The notes under the pieces: generated by a model | Databases searched by the model: none | Told to the model about the DNA's origin: nothing | Seen by the model: the letters and a program-made list of their open reading frames with translations, nothing else | Assembly (NCBI GenBank): GCA_025201865.1 | Contig: MU602989.1 | Span: 11,748 to 27,545, forward strand | Reading direction: 5' to 3' | Length of the DNA: 15,798 bases | Source: Ramicandelaber brevisporus | Taxonomy: Eukaryota; Kickxellomycota; Ramicandelaberales; Ramicandelaberaceae | Program-made: the position numbers and the translations under genes | Shown: in pieces, positions 1-10,747 of the stretch | Layout: every line of letters starts with the position of its first letter | Numbering within the stretch: position 1 is the first letter of the stretch

Positions 1-369
1 AAAGAGCACTACATTCAACTCAGATTGAAATGTTGTTTATGGAAATACAAGACTACATGTGGATTTATCACATTGGAGTGCCTCTTGCTACTGTTCATCT
101 TTGCCTCCATTTTTACCTCGTTGCCGAGCATTGGTGTGGTTGAATACAAGTTCGGCTCGGATTGGAGAGGATCTACATCTTTTTTTTCTTTTTGGCGATA
201 AATGTTGTGCTTGTACGTAGTGGTGATGGAAGATCCAAAGTTTGGATTTGCATATGCAGGTTGTGGGTGTGAGCTTTTGTGTGTGTGTTTGTGTGTGCGC
301 GCGTGAGAGACTCAGTGCAGCCCAGCGCCGCGCTGCGCCGCGCCGTTGTTCGTGACTGCTCACGATTTT

Positions 370-391
370 TGTTGTTGTTGTTGTTGTTGTT
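370..391. repeat. (GTT)n microsatellite
   Basis: About seven GTT/TTG units in a row, in the non-coding leader region. The same trinucleotide recurs in a shorter run near 990-1000. Confidence 0.85.
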
Positions 392-449
392 AGTGAACAG
401 CACAAAAGCATCCGCATAGTCAGCGCCTTTTTCCAGATAGCATACGTAA

Positions 450-499
450 GTGCGTGAGTGCGTGAGTGCGTGTGTATGTGTGTATGTGTGTTTGCGTGG
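450..499. repeat. GTGAGTGC / GTGTAT imperfect tandem repeat
   Basis: Three near-copies of an 8-base GTGAGTGC-type unit pass into TGTGTAT units. Each GTGAGT also resembles a 5' splice site, so splice-site prediction here would be unreliable. Confidence 0.75.
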
Positions 500-530
500 T
501 ATAAGTACGAGGTGTCTCCTCCCTGACTTG

Positions 531-555
531 CCTCGCCTTGCCTTGCCTTGCCTTG
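531..555. repeat. (CCTTG)n pentanucleotide repeat
   Basis: Four perfect CCTTG units (536-555) preceded by one variant, CCTCG (531-535). The repeat is non-coding as far as can be seen. Confidence 0.85.
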
Positions 556-1015
556 TGTTGTCTTTGCCTGTTTGTGTATTCATTCACTGTTTTTTTTTCT
601 TCCCCCTAGAGTTTCCTTTTTATCCCTGCTTTTGTTGTAGCTATCACTTTGATTCACCGTCCAGTATCGAGCTTCCTTTCTTTCACTCTTTTTGTGGTTG
701 GCTGAATCGCTGCTTGTTCCTTGTCTCGCGAGTAGTAAAAAACAATAAAAAAATACAAGCAGTCGCTGGGTATTGTTGTTCTCTTCTCTTCCTTTCCACT
801 CACTACTCGTTCCTACCTTTTTATTGCAGTTCAGCTAACCCCCCTCTTCCGCGACGATCGTAAGCAGCTACAAGGATTACCAGCTGGCTTTTATTTTTTT
901 CAACGCTATCGACGTCGTATTCATCCGTTGCAGCAGCACTCGCACAACTGTCGTAGTGAGTGTCCTATTTGTGTCGGTGTTTTGTTTTTTTGTTGTTGTT
1001 GCTTGCTAGCCGCCC

Positions 1016-1060
1016 AGTGCAGTACAGCGTGGTGTAGTGCAGTGCGGTGCAGTGCAGTGT
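1016..1060. repeat. AGTGC-type degenerate tandem repeat
   Basis: About nine copies of a 5-base AGTGC/GGTGC/AGTAC unit lie in the leader region. The open frame beginning at 1037 comes partly from this repeat and is not taken as a gene. Confidence 0.75.
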
Positions 1061-1265
1061 GAACTTCGCTTGTGCACTACTGCCGTTTCCCTGCTTCCTT
1101 TCTGCCCTTCCGGTCTTCCTGCCTTTCTGGTGTTTTCTTTTCCGGTAGTCGACGTTCAGTACATTAGCAGCGACAACAAAGCGATCATCTTTCCTGCTCT
1201 TTATCGCTGCTGCCGAACACTTCTCCACTCTCCTGTATCACTCGCCCACTGTGTGCAAGTCGAGA

Positions 1266-1382
1266 GTAAGTGTTGGTGCATACACATATAACACACATAC
1301 AATATCTGCCAGTACAACTATTGTTACTAGCATCACTCCTGGACTCAGTCTCGGGCAGCTCCCTCCCTCTCCCTCCTCCCAG
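1266..1382 (+). other. candidate leader intron 2 just before the start codon
   Basis: GTAAGT at 1266-1271 is followed by a long CT tract and CAG ending at 1382. An alternative 3' end is CAG at 1417-1419, with a branch-like CTAAT at 1388-1392 lying about 28 bases before it. Either choice leaves the ATG at 1423 and the whole coding frame unchanged, so only the leader is affected. Confidence 0.35.
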
Positions 1383-1422
1383 CAGTGCTAATAAATAACT
1401 GGAGGCATCTTTATATCAGCAA

Positions 1423-3786
1423 ATGACGTTCAGCAATATACAGTTCAGTCACTTGGTTCCTACTCGAAAAGGTAGACCATTTGGACTGGCTGCGTCAGAA
1501 GAGGAACGGCTGGTGAGATTGACATGTCCTTACTATGACTTGGCTGACTTTATACAGTCCCATCAAACCGATCAACAATCACAGTCGCAGGACGGCAATA
1601 TACATGTATCGAGCGCTGGTACGCTTCAAACATCTACAAACAGTCAGCAACAAACATCATCAACAACATCAACATCATCGACACCAGCGGCATCAGCGGG
1701 TAACATGCAATCTAATTCTATATTGCCTAGACATGAACTTGACTCTGGTGATAGAAATGGACAACAACAACAGCAGCAGCAGCAGCAGCACCACCACCAC
1801 CACCAACATCAATTACAACAATTGCAACAATTGCAGCACACACAGCCATATATACGGCACGGAATCGATCATACAGAGAGTAGAAATATTGGACTAATTC
1901 TGCAGGCTATGGACAAACAATATGACTCTGGATTTTACGGATGGATTAAATCAGAGGCCAATGTAGAAGCAGTGTCGCAGTATATGGGACGTATAGCCAA
2001 TGAGTTTCCAGTTGATCGTATAATCAATACAATGAGATGGTTAATCACCAATTGGAGAGTGGAATCTATTAGTTTAGTCATTAAGCGCATTGTATTTGGG
2101 TGGACAGATGTTGAGTTACAAATTAAAAGTGGATATTACCCACCAGATGCCATTCCCTCCCGCAAGGATGACCCAATTGGATTTGAAGCCTTTTCTAAAC
2201 AGGTGATAGTTGATGGTGACATTAGAAGAGCTGTATTTATTAGAGAGTTGACTATTGGATGGGAGCCTCATCACATTGCGCAGACATTATTGCATTTATC
2301 ACAGCTATGGCCAACTAGAGAGAGATTTGGTTTCTTTATTATCAATTTATGTGAGCATTGGGACTTTTCAAGATTAAGTAAGTTCCTACAACAGCTGGAC
2401 AACTCGTTGGTCATTGAACACCAAACTAAACTCAAGTTATTGCAGCAAACAGTCAGAAAGGATGCCACTCAGCCACGCTCATTCGCTATACCCGTATCTC
2501 GACGTCCAGCTGTGCCATCTACTCAGCGGTTCAACCTTGGTGCAAATGCAAATGCAACTTCAACTTCAACTTCAACTTTAGCCTCAGGCTCAGGCTCAGC
2601 CAATCAAGCTGCACAAACTGGTGGTAATGGACTCAATCTGCGACCTAATGCGAGGGATGTTAGATTTCCTCAAATAGTGACTTTATTCGGTGGATCAGTT
2701 AATTCAGCTGCCTATCTGCCGATAAACTTTGCAAGAAGACCTCTACCTCAGAGATTACAGCCACAACAACACCAACAACACCACCAACAGCAGCAGCAGC
2801 AGCAACTACCATCAACTAGACAGCAGCCTAGAAACAGTGAAAACCAATCATCATCAACAGCAGCAGCAGTAGCAACAGCAACAACACTGTCATCGTTATC
2901 ATCATCATCATCATCATTATCATCATCATCAGTATCCACCAATAACATTAGCACTACTTCAACTACATCAACAACGACAGCTGCCTCCAATACTGCGTCA
3001 ACTAGTATAACAGCATCATCACCAGAGGAGAGCAAGGCCAGCTCCGACGTTGCCGACACTAGTGGATCCAAGCGCACATTTGAGGAACGATCAGCTGATA
3101 ACCCACCCAGCGATGATGAAACGGAGGACACAGTTAAGCGATCCAGATCAGAAGCACCATCTGCACTGTGCACGCCAAACACTACTGTTTGCACTTCAGC
3201 TTCGGACAACTCTGCATCCACCTCCGGTATCATTGAAGCCGCAGTGATTTCACCACGCCAGACTCCGTCCACTCCATCTCAGCCAAGTAGATTAATGAGA
3301 AGAAACTCTGCTCTACGTCCACTCGATCCGCGCTCAATCACTGGTCTCCAAGTGAATGGTGCATCTTCCTTTGTTGATCACGCAATTACACCTGGAACAT
3401 CAATCTCAGCTGGATTCCCTCCGTTGAACGATGTTCCTTTTATCGCAACACTATCAGCCGATCCGTCACAAAGAAACAATCGCTCCCCTTCTGTAGACGC
3501 CGGTTCAGCCTCAACCTCGGTTGGAATCAATACAGTCAGCAGCTCTGCCGCAAGCGTGGCGACTTCGTGTGGCGGTAGTCTGATTCAATCATCCACTGCT
3601 TCCATGACTAGTGACATTGCTGCATCAACAACCTCCACTGGTAATTCCTCAACAACAACCACCACCACCACCTCCTCCTCCATTGCCACTAGCAATAGTA
3701 ATAGTAACAATACAGCTGTAGTCTCATCCAATGACGAACTTTTGACAATTGCACCTCATCGAGCGCTTTCATTTCACGAACTCTAA
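1423..3786 (+). CDS. protein of unknown function with tandem ~17-residue aromatic-ended helical repeats and a low-complexity tail
   Basis: I do not recognise this 787-residue protein. Residues 1-45 are ordinary sequence. Residues 46-150 are Gln/Ser/Thr-rich, including nine Gln then five His. Residues 181-329 form the folded core: seven units of about 16-17 residues, each with hydrophobic residues at -11, -7 and -4 from an aromatic. That aromatic is F195, W211, W227, W280, W296 and W313, with Leu329 in the last unit. A 40-residue insertion (228-267) splits the array. This suggests a helical-repeat (solenoid-like) domain. From about 350 on the protein is predicted disorder, with Ser, Thr and Gln runs and a Lys/Arg patch (KRSR, near residue 573) that could be a nuclear signal. 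The ATG at 1423 is the first in frame, the frame is uninterrupted, and TAA is at 3784-3786. Transcription is convergent with the Pol I gene. A binding or scaffold role is a guess. Confidence 0.8.
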   Translation: MTFSNIQFSHLVPTRKGRPFGLAASEEERLVRLTCPYYDLADFIQSHQTDQQSQSQDGNIHVSSAGTLQTSTNSQQQTSSTTSTSSTPAASAGNMQSNSILPRHELDSGDRNGQQQQQQQQQHHHHHQHQLQQLQQLQHTQPYIRHGIDHTESRNIGLILQAMDKQYDSGFYGWIKSEANVEAVSQYMGRIANEFPVDRIINTMRWLITNWRVESISLVIKRIVFGWTDVELQIKSGYYPPDAIPSRKDDPIGFEAFSKQVIVDGDIRRAVFIRELTIGWEPHHIAQTLLHLSQLWPTRERFGFFIINLCEHWDFSRLSKFLQQLDNSLVIEHQTKLKLLQQTVRKDATQPRSFAIPVSRRPAVPSTQRFNLGANANATSTSTSTLASGSGSANQAAQTGGNGLNLRPNARDVRFPQIVTLFGGSVNSAAYLPINFARRPLPQRLQPQQHQQHHQQQQQQQLPSTRQQPRNSENQSSSTAAAVATATTLSSLSSSSSSLSSSSVSTNNISTTSTTSTTTAASNTASTSITASSPEESKASSDVADTSGSKRTFEERSADNPPSDDETEDTVKRSRSEAPSALCTPNTTVCTSASDNSASTSGIIEAAVISPRQTPSTPSQPSRLMRRNSALRPLDPRSITGLQVNGASSFVDHAITPGTSISAGFPPLNDVPFIATLSADPSQRNNRSPSVDAGSASTSVGINTVSSSAASVATSCGGSLIQSSTASMTSDIAASTTSTGNSSTTTTTTTSSSIATSNSNSNNTAVVSSNDELLTIAPHRALSFHEL

Positions 3787-3792
3787 TTAAAG

Positions 3793-3829
3793 TCATCCTA
3801 TCATCCTATCATCCTATCACTCACTCACT
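3793..3829 (+). repeat. TCATCCTA x3 followed by TCAC repeats
   Basis: Three perfect 8-base TCATCCTA units (3793-3816) run into TCAC units, starting six bases after the stop codon. They therefore sit at the head of the 3' untranslated region of the + strand gene. Confidence 0.8.
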
Positions 3830-3859
3830 CCTTTTCTACTATTCTATTATTTGTGTTGT

Positions 3860-3876
3860 TTTATTCCTTTTTTATT
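3860..3876 (-). terminator. AATAAA polyadenylation signals for the Pol I subunit gene
   Basis: Two TTTATT hexamers on the + strand (3860-3865 and 3871-3876) read AATAAA on the minus strand, about 150 bases past the stop codon at 4022. Because the + strand signal sits at 3963, the two mature transcripts would overlap tail to tail by roughly 100 bases. Confidence 0.45.
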
Positions 3877-3962
3877 TGCTCATCAGCTTGTTTTTCCGAC
3901 TTATTATGCAATCATGTTTCCCCTCCTTTGTTTTAAACAACCTATTTAATAACTATTACTAA

Positions 3963-3968
3963 AATAAA
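3963..3968 (+). terminator. AATAAA polyadenylation signal for the 1423-3786 gene
   Basis: A perfect AATAAA on the + strand lies about 177 bases after the stop codon, followed by an A-rich purine stretch. This is a reasonable 3' UTR length. Confidence 0.5.
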
Positions 3969-4021
3969 CTTAAAAAAGAAGAGTTAAGAAAGAAGGGGAA
4001 AGAGAAAGAAAGAAGTTAAAC

Positions 4022-4790
4022 TTAGTTATAAGTAATTCCAGTGGCGCCAGTCAGGTCCATGCGCACGTTGAATGCACCAGTGCCTCCAAGCATTGGTCTT
4101 CCCATGACAATTCTCGCCGATGGCGAGTCCAAGTTATCAAACTCACCGTGCAGGGTGGCCGTTGTCAAGAAGTGACACGTTGTCTCAAACGACATCTTGA
4201 GCAGTGGACTCGTCTGGCTCTCAATGCCATAGCGGTTAAACGGCTTGAATCCACCTTCAAATGTCATGTAATCGGCAATCAGAGACAAGTGACGACGATC
4301 AATCGAGATACCGAACGGCTTGAAGACAGCCATGATCTGGCGCATAATGGCATTGTAGCAGGCCTCGACACCATACGTACGCAGAACGGCGGCAATGTCG
4401 TTGGTGTCAATCTTGTTGATGTCGATAAACTCGTACAATGGCCAGACGCCGCGGAAGTTGACGCCATCAAGCACAAGGTGCTGAGAGTAGCCAAGCTTCT
4501 TGGCATCGCCAACGTCCAAATCTTGGAGAGTGCAGGTGGAGATGTTGCGAACTTCGCGGACAATGGTCTCGTGGCAAACCTTTTCGACAATGGCGACCAT
4601 CAGAACCTTGCGAGTGCGAGCTGGGAAGTGCATGTCAATCTCAACAGCATCATTGGCGAAGCGATAGCCAGTGACGTGCGCGCTGTTCTCCTTGATACGA
4701 CGCTCGCGGTTGGCAACTTCTTGTTCACGAGTGAGCTTCGGAGCAGCATCCTTTGGCTGCAGAGTCTGCTGGGTCTTTTTCTTGCTTGAC

Positions 4791-4834
<44 letters not shown>

Positions 4835-7800
4835 CGATGACGAGGCAGCAGCGGCATCAGCATCAGAGTCACTGGCATCACCATCTTCATCATCATCAGA
4901 GCTGAGCATATCTTGATCTTCATTGACAACATTGGAGCGAGCATTCATTGCAACCAAATCTTCCTGTTCGGGCTCATCATAGGTGGCACGCTCGCGACGG
5001 CGTTCACGAGTACGAGCATTTGTGACGTCCTCAATATCTTCACCGCCATCCTCATCATCGGCAGACGGACCAGTGCGACCAGCACCCTTCGAATCGATGC
5101 CATCATCATCAGCCGAGTCAGCATTGCCACCAGCACGGCGACTACGAACCGGAGCACCCAATTCAACTTCATCGGCAATAGCACCACCAACATCATCGCC
5201 CGGTTTAACACCACCGCGAGTCTGGCGACGCAAAGTACGGGCAATGGCCAGCTCAAGACGAGGAACAAACACACGCTCAATCGTGCGTTCAATATTATCA
5301 GAGGCAACGCTGTACTCCTCCTGATACTCATTTTCAGGGAACAGTTCCAGCCTAATTGTGTACTTGCGCATACGCGATCCACCTCCAATAGAGCCCTTGG
5401 ATGTCAAGGTGGTTGTAACGACTGCGCGGTCAACAATGTCACTCAGCTTGATGCGAGTCATTGCACGGGAGATTCGCTCAATGTCATCACTGGCCACATT
5501 GGGCAAAACAGGCAAGTACATTTGAGGCAGAGCAATGTGAGCAGAGGCAGTCATAATGATTTCTCTAAGACGAGGAATACCCATAGTAACGTTGGCGGCA
5601 GCAGAACCAGCAGAGTGGAAAGTGTTCAGTGTCATTTGAGTGGATGGCTCTCCAACAGACTGCGCAGCCAATAAACCAACAACTTCACCAGGATCAATCA
5701 ATGATTTGATGAACTGAAGATACATCATTGATCTGAACTGAGTTGCTCTGCATTTACCATTCGAGGCTGACTCTTCATCATCTGACAAAATTAACTTGGA
5801 TGGATTTTTACTAATGTAGTCCTCAAGGGCAGAATGGAAGTTTTCACTAACTGAGCCAAGATAACGAGTTGGATCTAATTTAGACTGAACTGGATCCAAG
5901 TGCTTCAATGCCACAGCGGCAGCGTCTTCTTTGCTGCTCTTCTTCTTTGCAGCCTTCTTTGCTTCTTTGTTGGCCTTCTTAATGTACTTTTCAGCTTTAG
6001 TTTGGTCCAAATGCTGAGCAGCCACCTGAGGGTTTAATCTATCCTTGACAACACTGTAGTTTCTCGCCACAAAATCAAACTGTTTTAACAATCTACTCTT
6101 TGTAACATCAATGGCATCCTCACCATACAAGAACTGTAAAACGGAACCATCCGAGGCATCTCTAACTGTGTTGTCATAGGCCACAGTTAAGTTCTCCAAA
6201 TGTTTAATTAAGCAGCGCTGCAAATAGCCAGAGCGAGAAGTCTTAACTGCAGTATCGACCAAACCATCTCTACCAGCCATGCAATTGAAATACAACTCCT
6301 GAGGCTTTAATCCAGTCAAATAACGAGACGCAATGAATCCACCAGCAATAGGAGAAGCCTCGAATGGTCGGAAACATGGAAGAGTCTTTCCACTAACCAT
6401 TACAGGCACTCGTGAACCTTCCAAACTCATCTGGCCCAACACGCATGAAATCTGAGTAGCATTGGTAACTTTACCTTTAGCACCAGATGAAACCATCATG
6501 TGCATTCCATTGACTGGGAACTTACGCAGCATCAACTTGGGATAAGTGGCTCGGTTCACCTCAGATGTAACCTGGTTGTTAACTGCTGTATACGCTCCAT
6601 CAAGCATTTGGTGTTTATCCTTTGATCTCAAAGCCTCCTCAATCAACGTATAGTAATGCTTACGCTTAATGGGCGTGTCTTCCATAGGATCACCCTCTAC
6701 ACCAACAAATCTACGTGCAGTCTCCAATCCTTTGGGCTCGTGAGCACTCAACAGCTCGCTTCTCTTCACATTGGCCTCCTGTTTCAACAACAAATCATCA
6801 ATTCTACAAGTAAAACCATACATTAAATTGTAGATACTAAACAATCGACCCAAAATAGACAACATACTACCTGCATATTCAGGTCCATACAGCTCATACA
6901 ATGAGTGAACCAATCCATTTGATGAGGTTCCATACTGAGCAGCATCCATTATACCAGACACCAAGTCACCTCTGCAGAATATAACCTGGCCTTCCTCGCC
7001 AGTTGGATCCCATAACAATCCATCCAATTTACTCTTTCCAATAATATTCGGCAGATTCTTCCCGGCCAATAAATTCTTGACAACAGCTGAAATGACTTGT
7101 TTACCAGTCCACATTGGGCGTGGCTTCATTATAGTTGGTGGATCAGTTAACACTCCAGTTAGCGCCAGCTGATCCATTTCATCAGGACGCAGTGCACCAA
7201 ACAGCAACTGATTATACTCACCTCTGGTCAAAAACACATCACGAGTAGTGAGGGCTACACCAGCCACAACATGGTCTTGGATCAGCCCTCTTAATGGATC
7301 ACCTGTGGATGGAATCAAGTACTGTCTATCTGTATTGGCAATGTTAATGCACTCTGATCTGGCCAATTCATTCTGCGGAAAGTGGATATTCATTTCATCT
7401 CCATCAAAATCTGCATTGTATGTCTTACAGTTTGCATAGTGCATTCGAATGGTCTTTTCTCCTCTTAACACTCGTGCCTTATGCGCCATAATGGATGGTT
7501 TGTGCAGTGTTGGCTGACGATTCAATAACAGCATATCTCCATTGCGCAAATGTCTATAAACCTTCTTATTAACACCTGCTATTCCACTGCTGGTAAACAC
7601 TCCTCCTTGAACACGTGCTCCACCGCTGCTCACATTGTTGGTAGAATCCTGAGGAGTCAACAGTTGATTGGCCAGCGCAATTCTAGATTCTGGCGCCAAT
7701 CTCTCAAGTGCAGTTAATGAGCCATCTTCGTGCTGAACATGGGTTGCACCTGGCCACACTGATGGGCCATTGATTACAGCCTGTCTCATTTCATGCACAT

Positions 7801-9619
7801 TGAAAGGTGTAACTGGCTCTGGATAAGTTAAGCGAGATGCAAAAATAGGTGGAATTCCAATTTCTGACGTGTCAATAAATGGATCTGGAGAGATGACAGA
7901 ACGAGCTGCATAGTTGACTCTTTTACCCATCATGTTTTTACGCATTAAACCTTCCTTCTTCTCCATAACCTGTCGAACTCCAGCTGGCGGCTCCTTGCCG
8001 CCCTTACTGCTAACTTTGCTGCTGTCAATCAATGAATTTACGTCTTCTTGCAGTTGAATCCATGTTTTAACCACGTTATCCAGCATTGGAGTTTCCTTCG
8101 AGTCAAGAGATTGCTTTGTAGACAATTCACGTAAACGCAAGCTAGTTTGGAGAATCTTTCCCAATGCACCATTCTGAACATTTTCCATAATGCGATCAGC
8201 CATCACTGCTGCTGGTCTAAATCTATTTGGTGAAACTGGAAGCACATCCAAAAAGAATATATCTGCCAATTTAATCATGTAATCAGTGTCAGATTTGGAT
8301 GGCAGGCTAGGCTGCACACTAGCATTTTCCCACAATACACTGCGTGGTCCAAACAGGTGATGAACCAATGGACCTTCACTGCAGAATGCAATACGCAAAT
8401 GTGCACGCATTTCCATTGGTGTTAAAATGGATGATTTCTTGCGGTCATCTTCAACCAGCACAGTCTGTGGGGCTACAGACCGTCCCTCATCAACATCCAT
8501 ATCCTCATCATCTTCATCTTGTTCATCATCCTCATCCTCATCATCCTCATCATCATCATCGTCTTCAGATTCATCGGACCCTTGATTGCCATTGCCGGCA
8601 GGGCGAGATGAAGCGGCCACCGCTGCTGCAGTGATAGCCTTCTGCTGCTTCTTTGTCAGACTAACACCAGATGAGACGGCAGCAGCCACGGCAGCGGAAT
8701 GGCCTGGCTGAAGAGTGAACACATTGGGTTCAACCAGTCCCTTTGCCAGCACTTTGGCACGCAGCTTCTTGCTCAATGATTCCTTGGTAACCTTGCTGAA
8801 TCCATCCTTACGCAGTGTCGGATTGGCTCCTTTGCAGTTATCACAAGTCTGCTTCTGGATGGCCTTGATCACCTCCTCAATTGTGCGCCGTCTCTCGTCT
8901 GCCACTGCCATATCATAGCTGCGCATGTTGCCGCTGGCATCCTTGCTGCGGACTCCATGTTCAGCACCATTTGTATCAGCAGCCTCGAGCGCAGCCTTGA
9001 CAAAATCATCAACACGGGCCAAGTATTCTGCCTCAGTCTCTGAGTAAACCTTGATGCGTTTACCAGCCTTGTCACCGCCATCTTCAACCTCCAGCGAGTT
9101 ATCTTCTTCAGCTTCGCCTTTACGCGCGGATTTCGGCAACGGAGCAGCAGCAATCCCGTCAAGACCAACGCTCTCCAGCGAGTCTTTACCAATTGGTCTC
9201 ATGTTTCCAACCTCCATTGCAGCTTGCAGCAACCCACGATCCAGCAGAGTCAGCTTGTTTGAATACCGATGCACATCCGCACTGCTCAGCCGGAACTTGT
9301 GGCAATAAAAGCAAACTCCCTTCAATACGCGCATCATTGCCGTAAAGAACAGAGGATGCACCACTGGCACCGGAAGCTCAATGTGGCCAAAATGGCCAGG
9401 ACACGAGTAGTAGTCAAGAGAGCACGTGGCGCAGATTTGATCCTCCGTCAATGGACCAAGAGCAGGGTCGTAGAGACCACCACGCATGGGGTGATTCAGA
9501 GCATCGAGTAAAACGGGATTGACAATGGAGCGCACAGAGATGCGCTTGATTTCCTCGGGTGCAAACACGGAGAAACTGAGGGCGGTAACCTCAGTGTCTA
9601 CGGGCGCTGACACGTTCAT
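4022..9619 (-). CDS. RPA190: DNA-directed RNA polymerase I largest subunit (A190 / POLR1A family)
   Basis: Catalytic subunit of nucleolar RNA polymerase I, which transcribes the large rDNA precursor. It has 1865 residues (yeast A190 has 1664) in one uninterrupted frame starting at ATG 9617-9619. The clamp zinc ligands are C63, C66, C73 and H76, and a second set is C103, C106, C259 and C262. The metal-binding motif NADFDGDEMN lies at 735-744, with catalytic aspartates D737, D739 and D741. The bridge helix is around 1110-1135. The trigger loop contains L1331 and H1335. The Pol I type is indicated by the post-bridge segment around YDNTVRD and by the C-terminal end. Two acidic insertions stand out: 347-379 in the clamp, and about 1470-1635 in the jaw, including 13 Ala (1597-1609). 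The jaw insertion lies where yeast A190 carries its expander (DNA-mimicking) loop. A minus-strand TATATATA lies upstream. The extra length is in low-complexity segments; no conserved motif is missing. Confidence 0.97.
4793..4831 (-). repeat. (CAG)13 tract encoding 13 alanines
   Basis: An uninterrupted 13-unit trinucleotide run lies inside the Pol I subunit gene, read as GCT codons (Ala 1597-1609) in the jaw insertion. The same repeat type encodes glutamines elsewhere in the window. Confidence 0.9.
8490..8580 (-). repeat. ATC/CTC-type trinucleotide-rich tract encoding an Asp/Glu run
   Basis: This imperfect GAT/GAG-type run gives the acidic stretch at about residues 347-379 of the Pol I subunit. 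It sits just after an Ala-rich, Lys-containing segment in the clamp. Confidence 0.75.
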
Positions 9620-9684
9620 TTTGGCTCGAGTCGAACGGGCTTCAGCGAGTTACTTTTTTTGTATGCTTTATATGTAATATAATG

Positions 9685-9693
9685 TATATATAT
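9685..9693 (-). promoter_or_regulatory. TATA-like element upstream of the Pol I subunit gene
   Basis: A TATATATAT run lies 66-74 bases upstream of the start codon at 9619. It is symmetric, so its orientation is assigned by context. It lies only about 60 bases beyond the 3' signal of the upstream gene, so the promoter space is very short. Confidence 0.4.
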
Positions 9694-9750
9694 GCTGTTT
9701 CACGCAGATCAGCTTCGTAGTAAAAAAAAATAAAACCGCGTTGTATATTT

Positions 9751-9756
9751 TTTATT
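9751..9756 (-). terminator. AATAAA polyadenylation signal for the small secreted-protein gene
   Basis: TTTATT on the + strand reads AATAAA on the minus strand, about 112 bases after the stop codon at 9868. It fits the 9868-10335 gene as a 3' UTR signal. Confidence 0.5.
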
Positions 9757-9867
9757 GCAGCCTGTTGGCAACAAAATCCATTTTAAAACACGGCTTTTTC
9801 AAGAAACAAAACAAAACAAAAACGACGATATCCAGGTTTAATTGGCTCTTGCAACTCAAGGCGAGTT

Positions 9868-10335
9868 TCACTTCTTGTGGCATGGCATTGGTGCATAAAC
9901 TGGAGCAGCAGCTACTGGAACAGATGCAGCTGATGAAGGAGGAGGAGAAGGAGGAGGGGCTTGCATTGGTTCAGCTGCTGCAGGTGGAGCTGGTGCGACG
10001 GCGGCCGGTGATTCTGGTGTCACGGGGAACGGTGGTGGCGATGGTGGGAAACTACCGGCATCATTCATTCCATCTTCAGCAACGACTTGATCAAGCTCTG
10101 TCCGCTGTCCAGCATACGTCGAAGCCACCGCTTCTGCTGATGTTGCTTCTGCTGCTGTCGCTGCTGCTGCTGCTACATGGGGCATCATGTGCACTGTAGT
10201 AGCCTGTGCGATTGTCATTGGTTTAATGTCATGAGGAGCAGCAAGAAGAGTATTCTTGTCAAACTCGGTGACCGGTGCAGAATGAGCAACTGCAGCCAAA
10301 ACTGCAATAAGTGACAAGAACTGAATGACGCGCAT
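9868..10335 (-). CDS. small secreted Ala/Pro-rich protein of unknown function
   Basis: A 155-residue product with a clear N-terminal signal peptide: Arg2, then a hydrophobic stretch from Ile4 to Ala17, with likely cleavage near residues 17-20 in the A-H-S-A-P context. The mature part has a short mixed segment (21-55), an Ala/Thr-rich segment, and a Pro-rich half with repeated SPPP/PPPSPPP blocks. It ends in CHKK with the only cysteine at 152. There is no membrane segment after the signal. The composition suggests an extracellular or cell-wall-associated disordered protein, possibly O-glycosylated on its Ser/Thr/Pro-rich parts; this is inference, and I recognise no family. It lies between and in tandem with two large housekeeping genes, 248 bases upstream of the Pol I start codon. 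A pyrimidine-rich tract (minus strand, about 10408-10440) precedes it, and an AATAAA signal follows. Confidence 0.7.
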   Translation of the reverse strand: MRVIQFLSLIAVLAAVAHSAPVTEFDKNTLLAAPHDIKPMTIAQATTVHMMPHVAAAAATAAEATSAEAVASTYAGQRTELDQVVAEDGMNDAGSFPPSPPPFPVTPESPAAVAPAPPAAAEPMQAPPPSPPPSSAASVPVAAAPVYAPMPCHKK

Positions 10336-10747
10336 GGCTACAACCGCTTTTTTTAATGATTAAGATGATTAGTATGATGTATAATTGAACACAGACGTAA
10401 CTATGGTAAAGGACAAAGGAAAAGGGGAGAGGAGGGAAGCTAGGACAGTGGTGTGAATGAGGGAAAAGAAAAAAAGATAGTGCAGAGGCAGAGGCAGAGG
10501 CAGAGTTTAGAGTTTAGAGTAGTGACACAACGTGGTGAGGCATGGTGAGAGCGTGGCACAATCGAGTTTTTTTTCTTTAGTTGTATCTGCGAAACCAGGA
10601 GATGCATTCTTTTGGCACGAACACCTTTTCAATGGTACGGCATTGACTCGGTTGATGTATAAAACAATAAAAAGGAGGTAGAGTGACAAAAATTGGGATA
10701 TTAAAGTGAATCTACTGTTTAATTCATGATGACGATGATGATGTTGG
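10336..10747. other. intergenic region: remodeller 3' UTR and secreted-protein promoter
   Basis: It holds the 3' untranslated part of the SNF2-type gene on the right and the promoter of the secreted-protein gene on the left. On the minus strand there is a pyrimidine-rich tract at about 10408-10440, a GCAGAG-type hexamer repeat at 10484-10505, and a TATA-like AATTATACAT near 10377-10386. I see no clear AATAAA on the minus strand for the remodeller. An 83-codon minus-strand frame (10507-10758) with a hydrophobic segment is treated as unproven. Confidence 0.5.
10484..10505. repeat. GCAGAG hexanucleotide repeat
   Basis: About three and a half copies of GCAGAG/GGCAGA lie in the intergenic region, followed by a short GAGTTTA repeat. 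Confidence 0.75.

Larger units (their letters stand above)
446..829 (+). other. candidate leader intron 1
   Basis: The stretch begins with GTAAGT at 446-451 and ends with a pyrimidine-rich tract that finishes TTTTTATTGCAG at 829. Both ends match spliceosomal consensus well. There is no transcript evidence, and the region is repeat-rich, so chance matches are likely. Confidence 0.3.
1..1422. other. non-coding upstream region and probable long leader of the 1423-3786 gene
   Basis: No frame here reads as a credible protein; the open stretches are repeats in translation (poly-Thr, Thr-His and Cys-Val runs). Seen directly: a GC-rich patch at about 320-347, several microsatellites, a TATA-like TATAAG at 500-505, and long pyrimidine-rich stretches around 595-700, 776-830 and 1360-1382. 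Good splice-like signals occur on the + strand, such as GTAAGT at 446 and 1266 and pyrimidine tracts ending in CAG at 829 and 1382. The simplest reading is promoter plus a long, possibly spliced, 5' leader for the + strand gene that starts at 1423. Positions 1-180 might hold the edge of an unrelated neighbour, but I see no support for that. Confidence 0.5.
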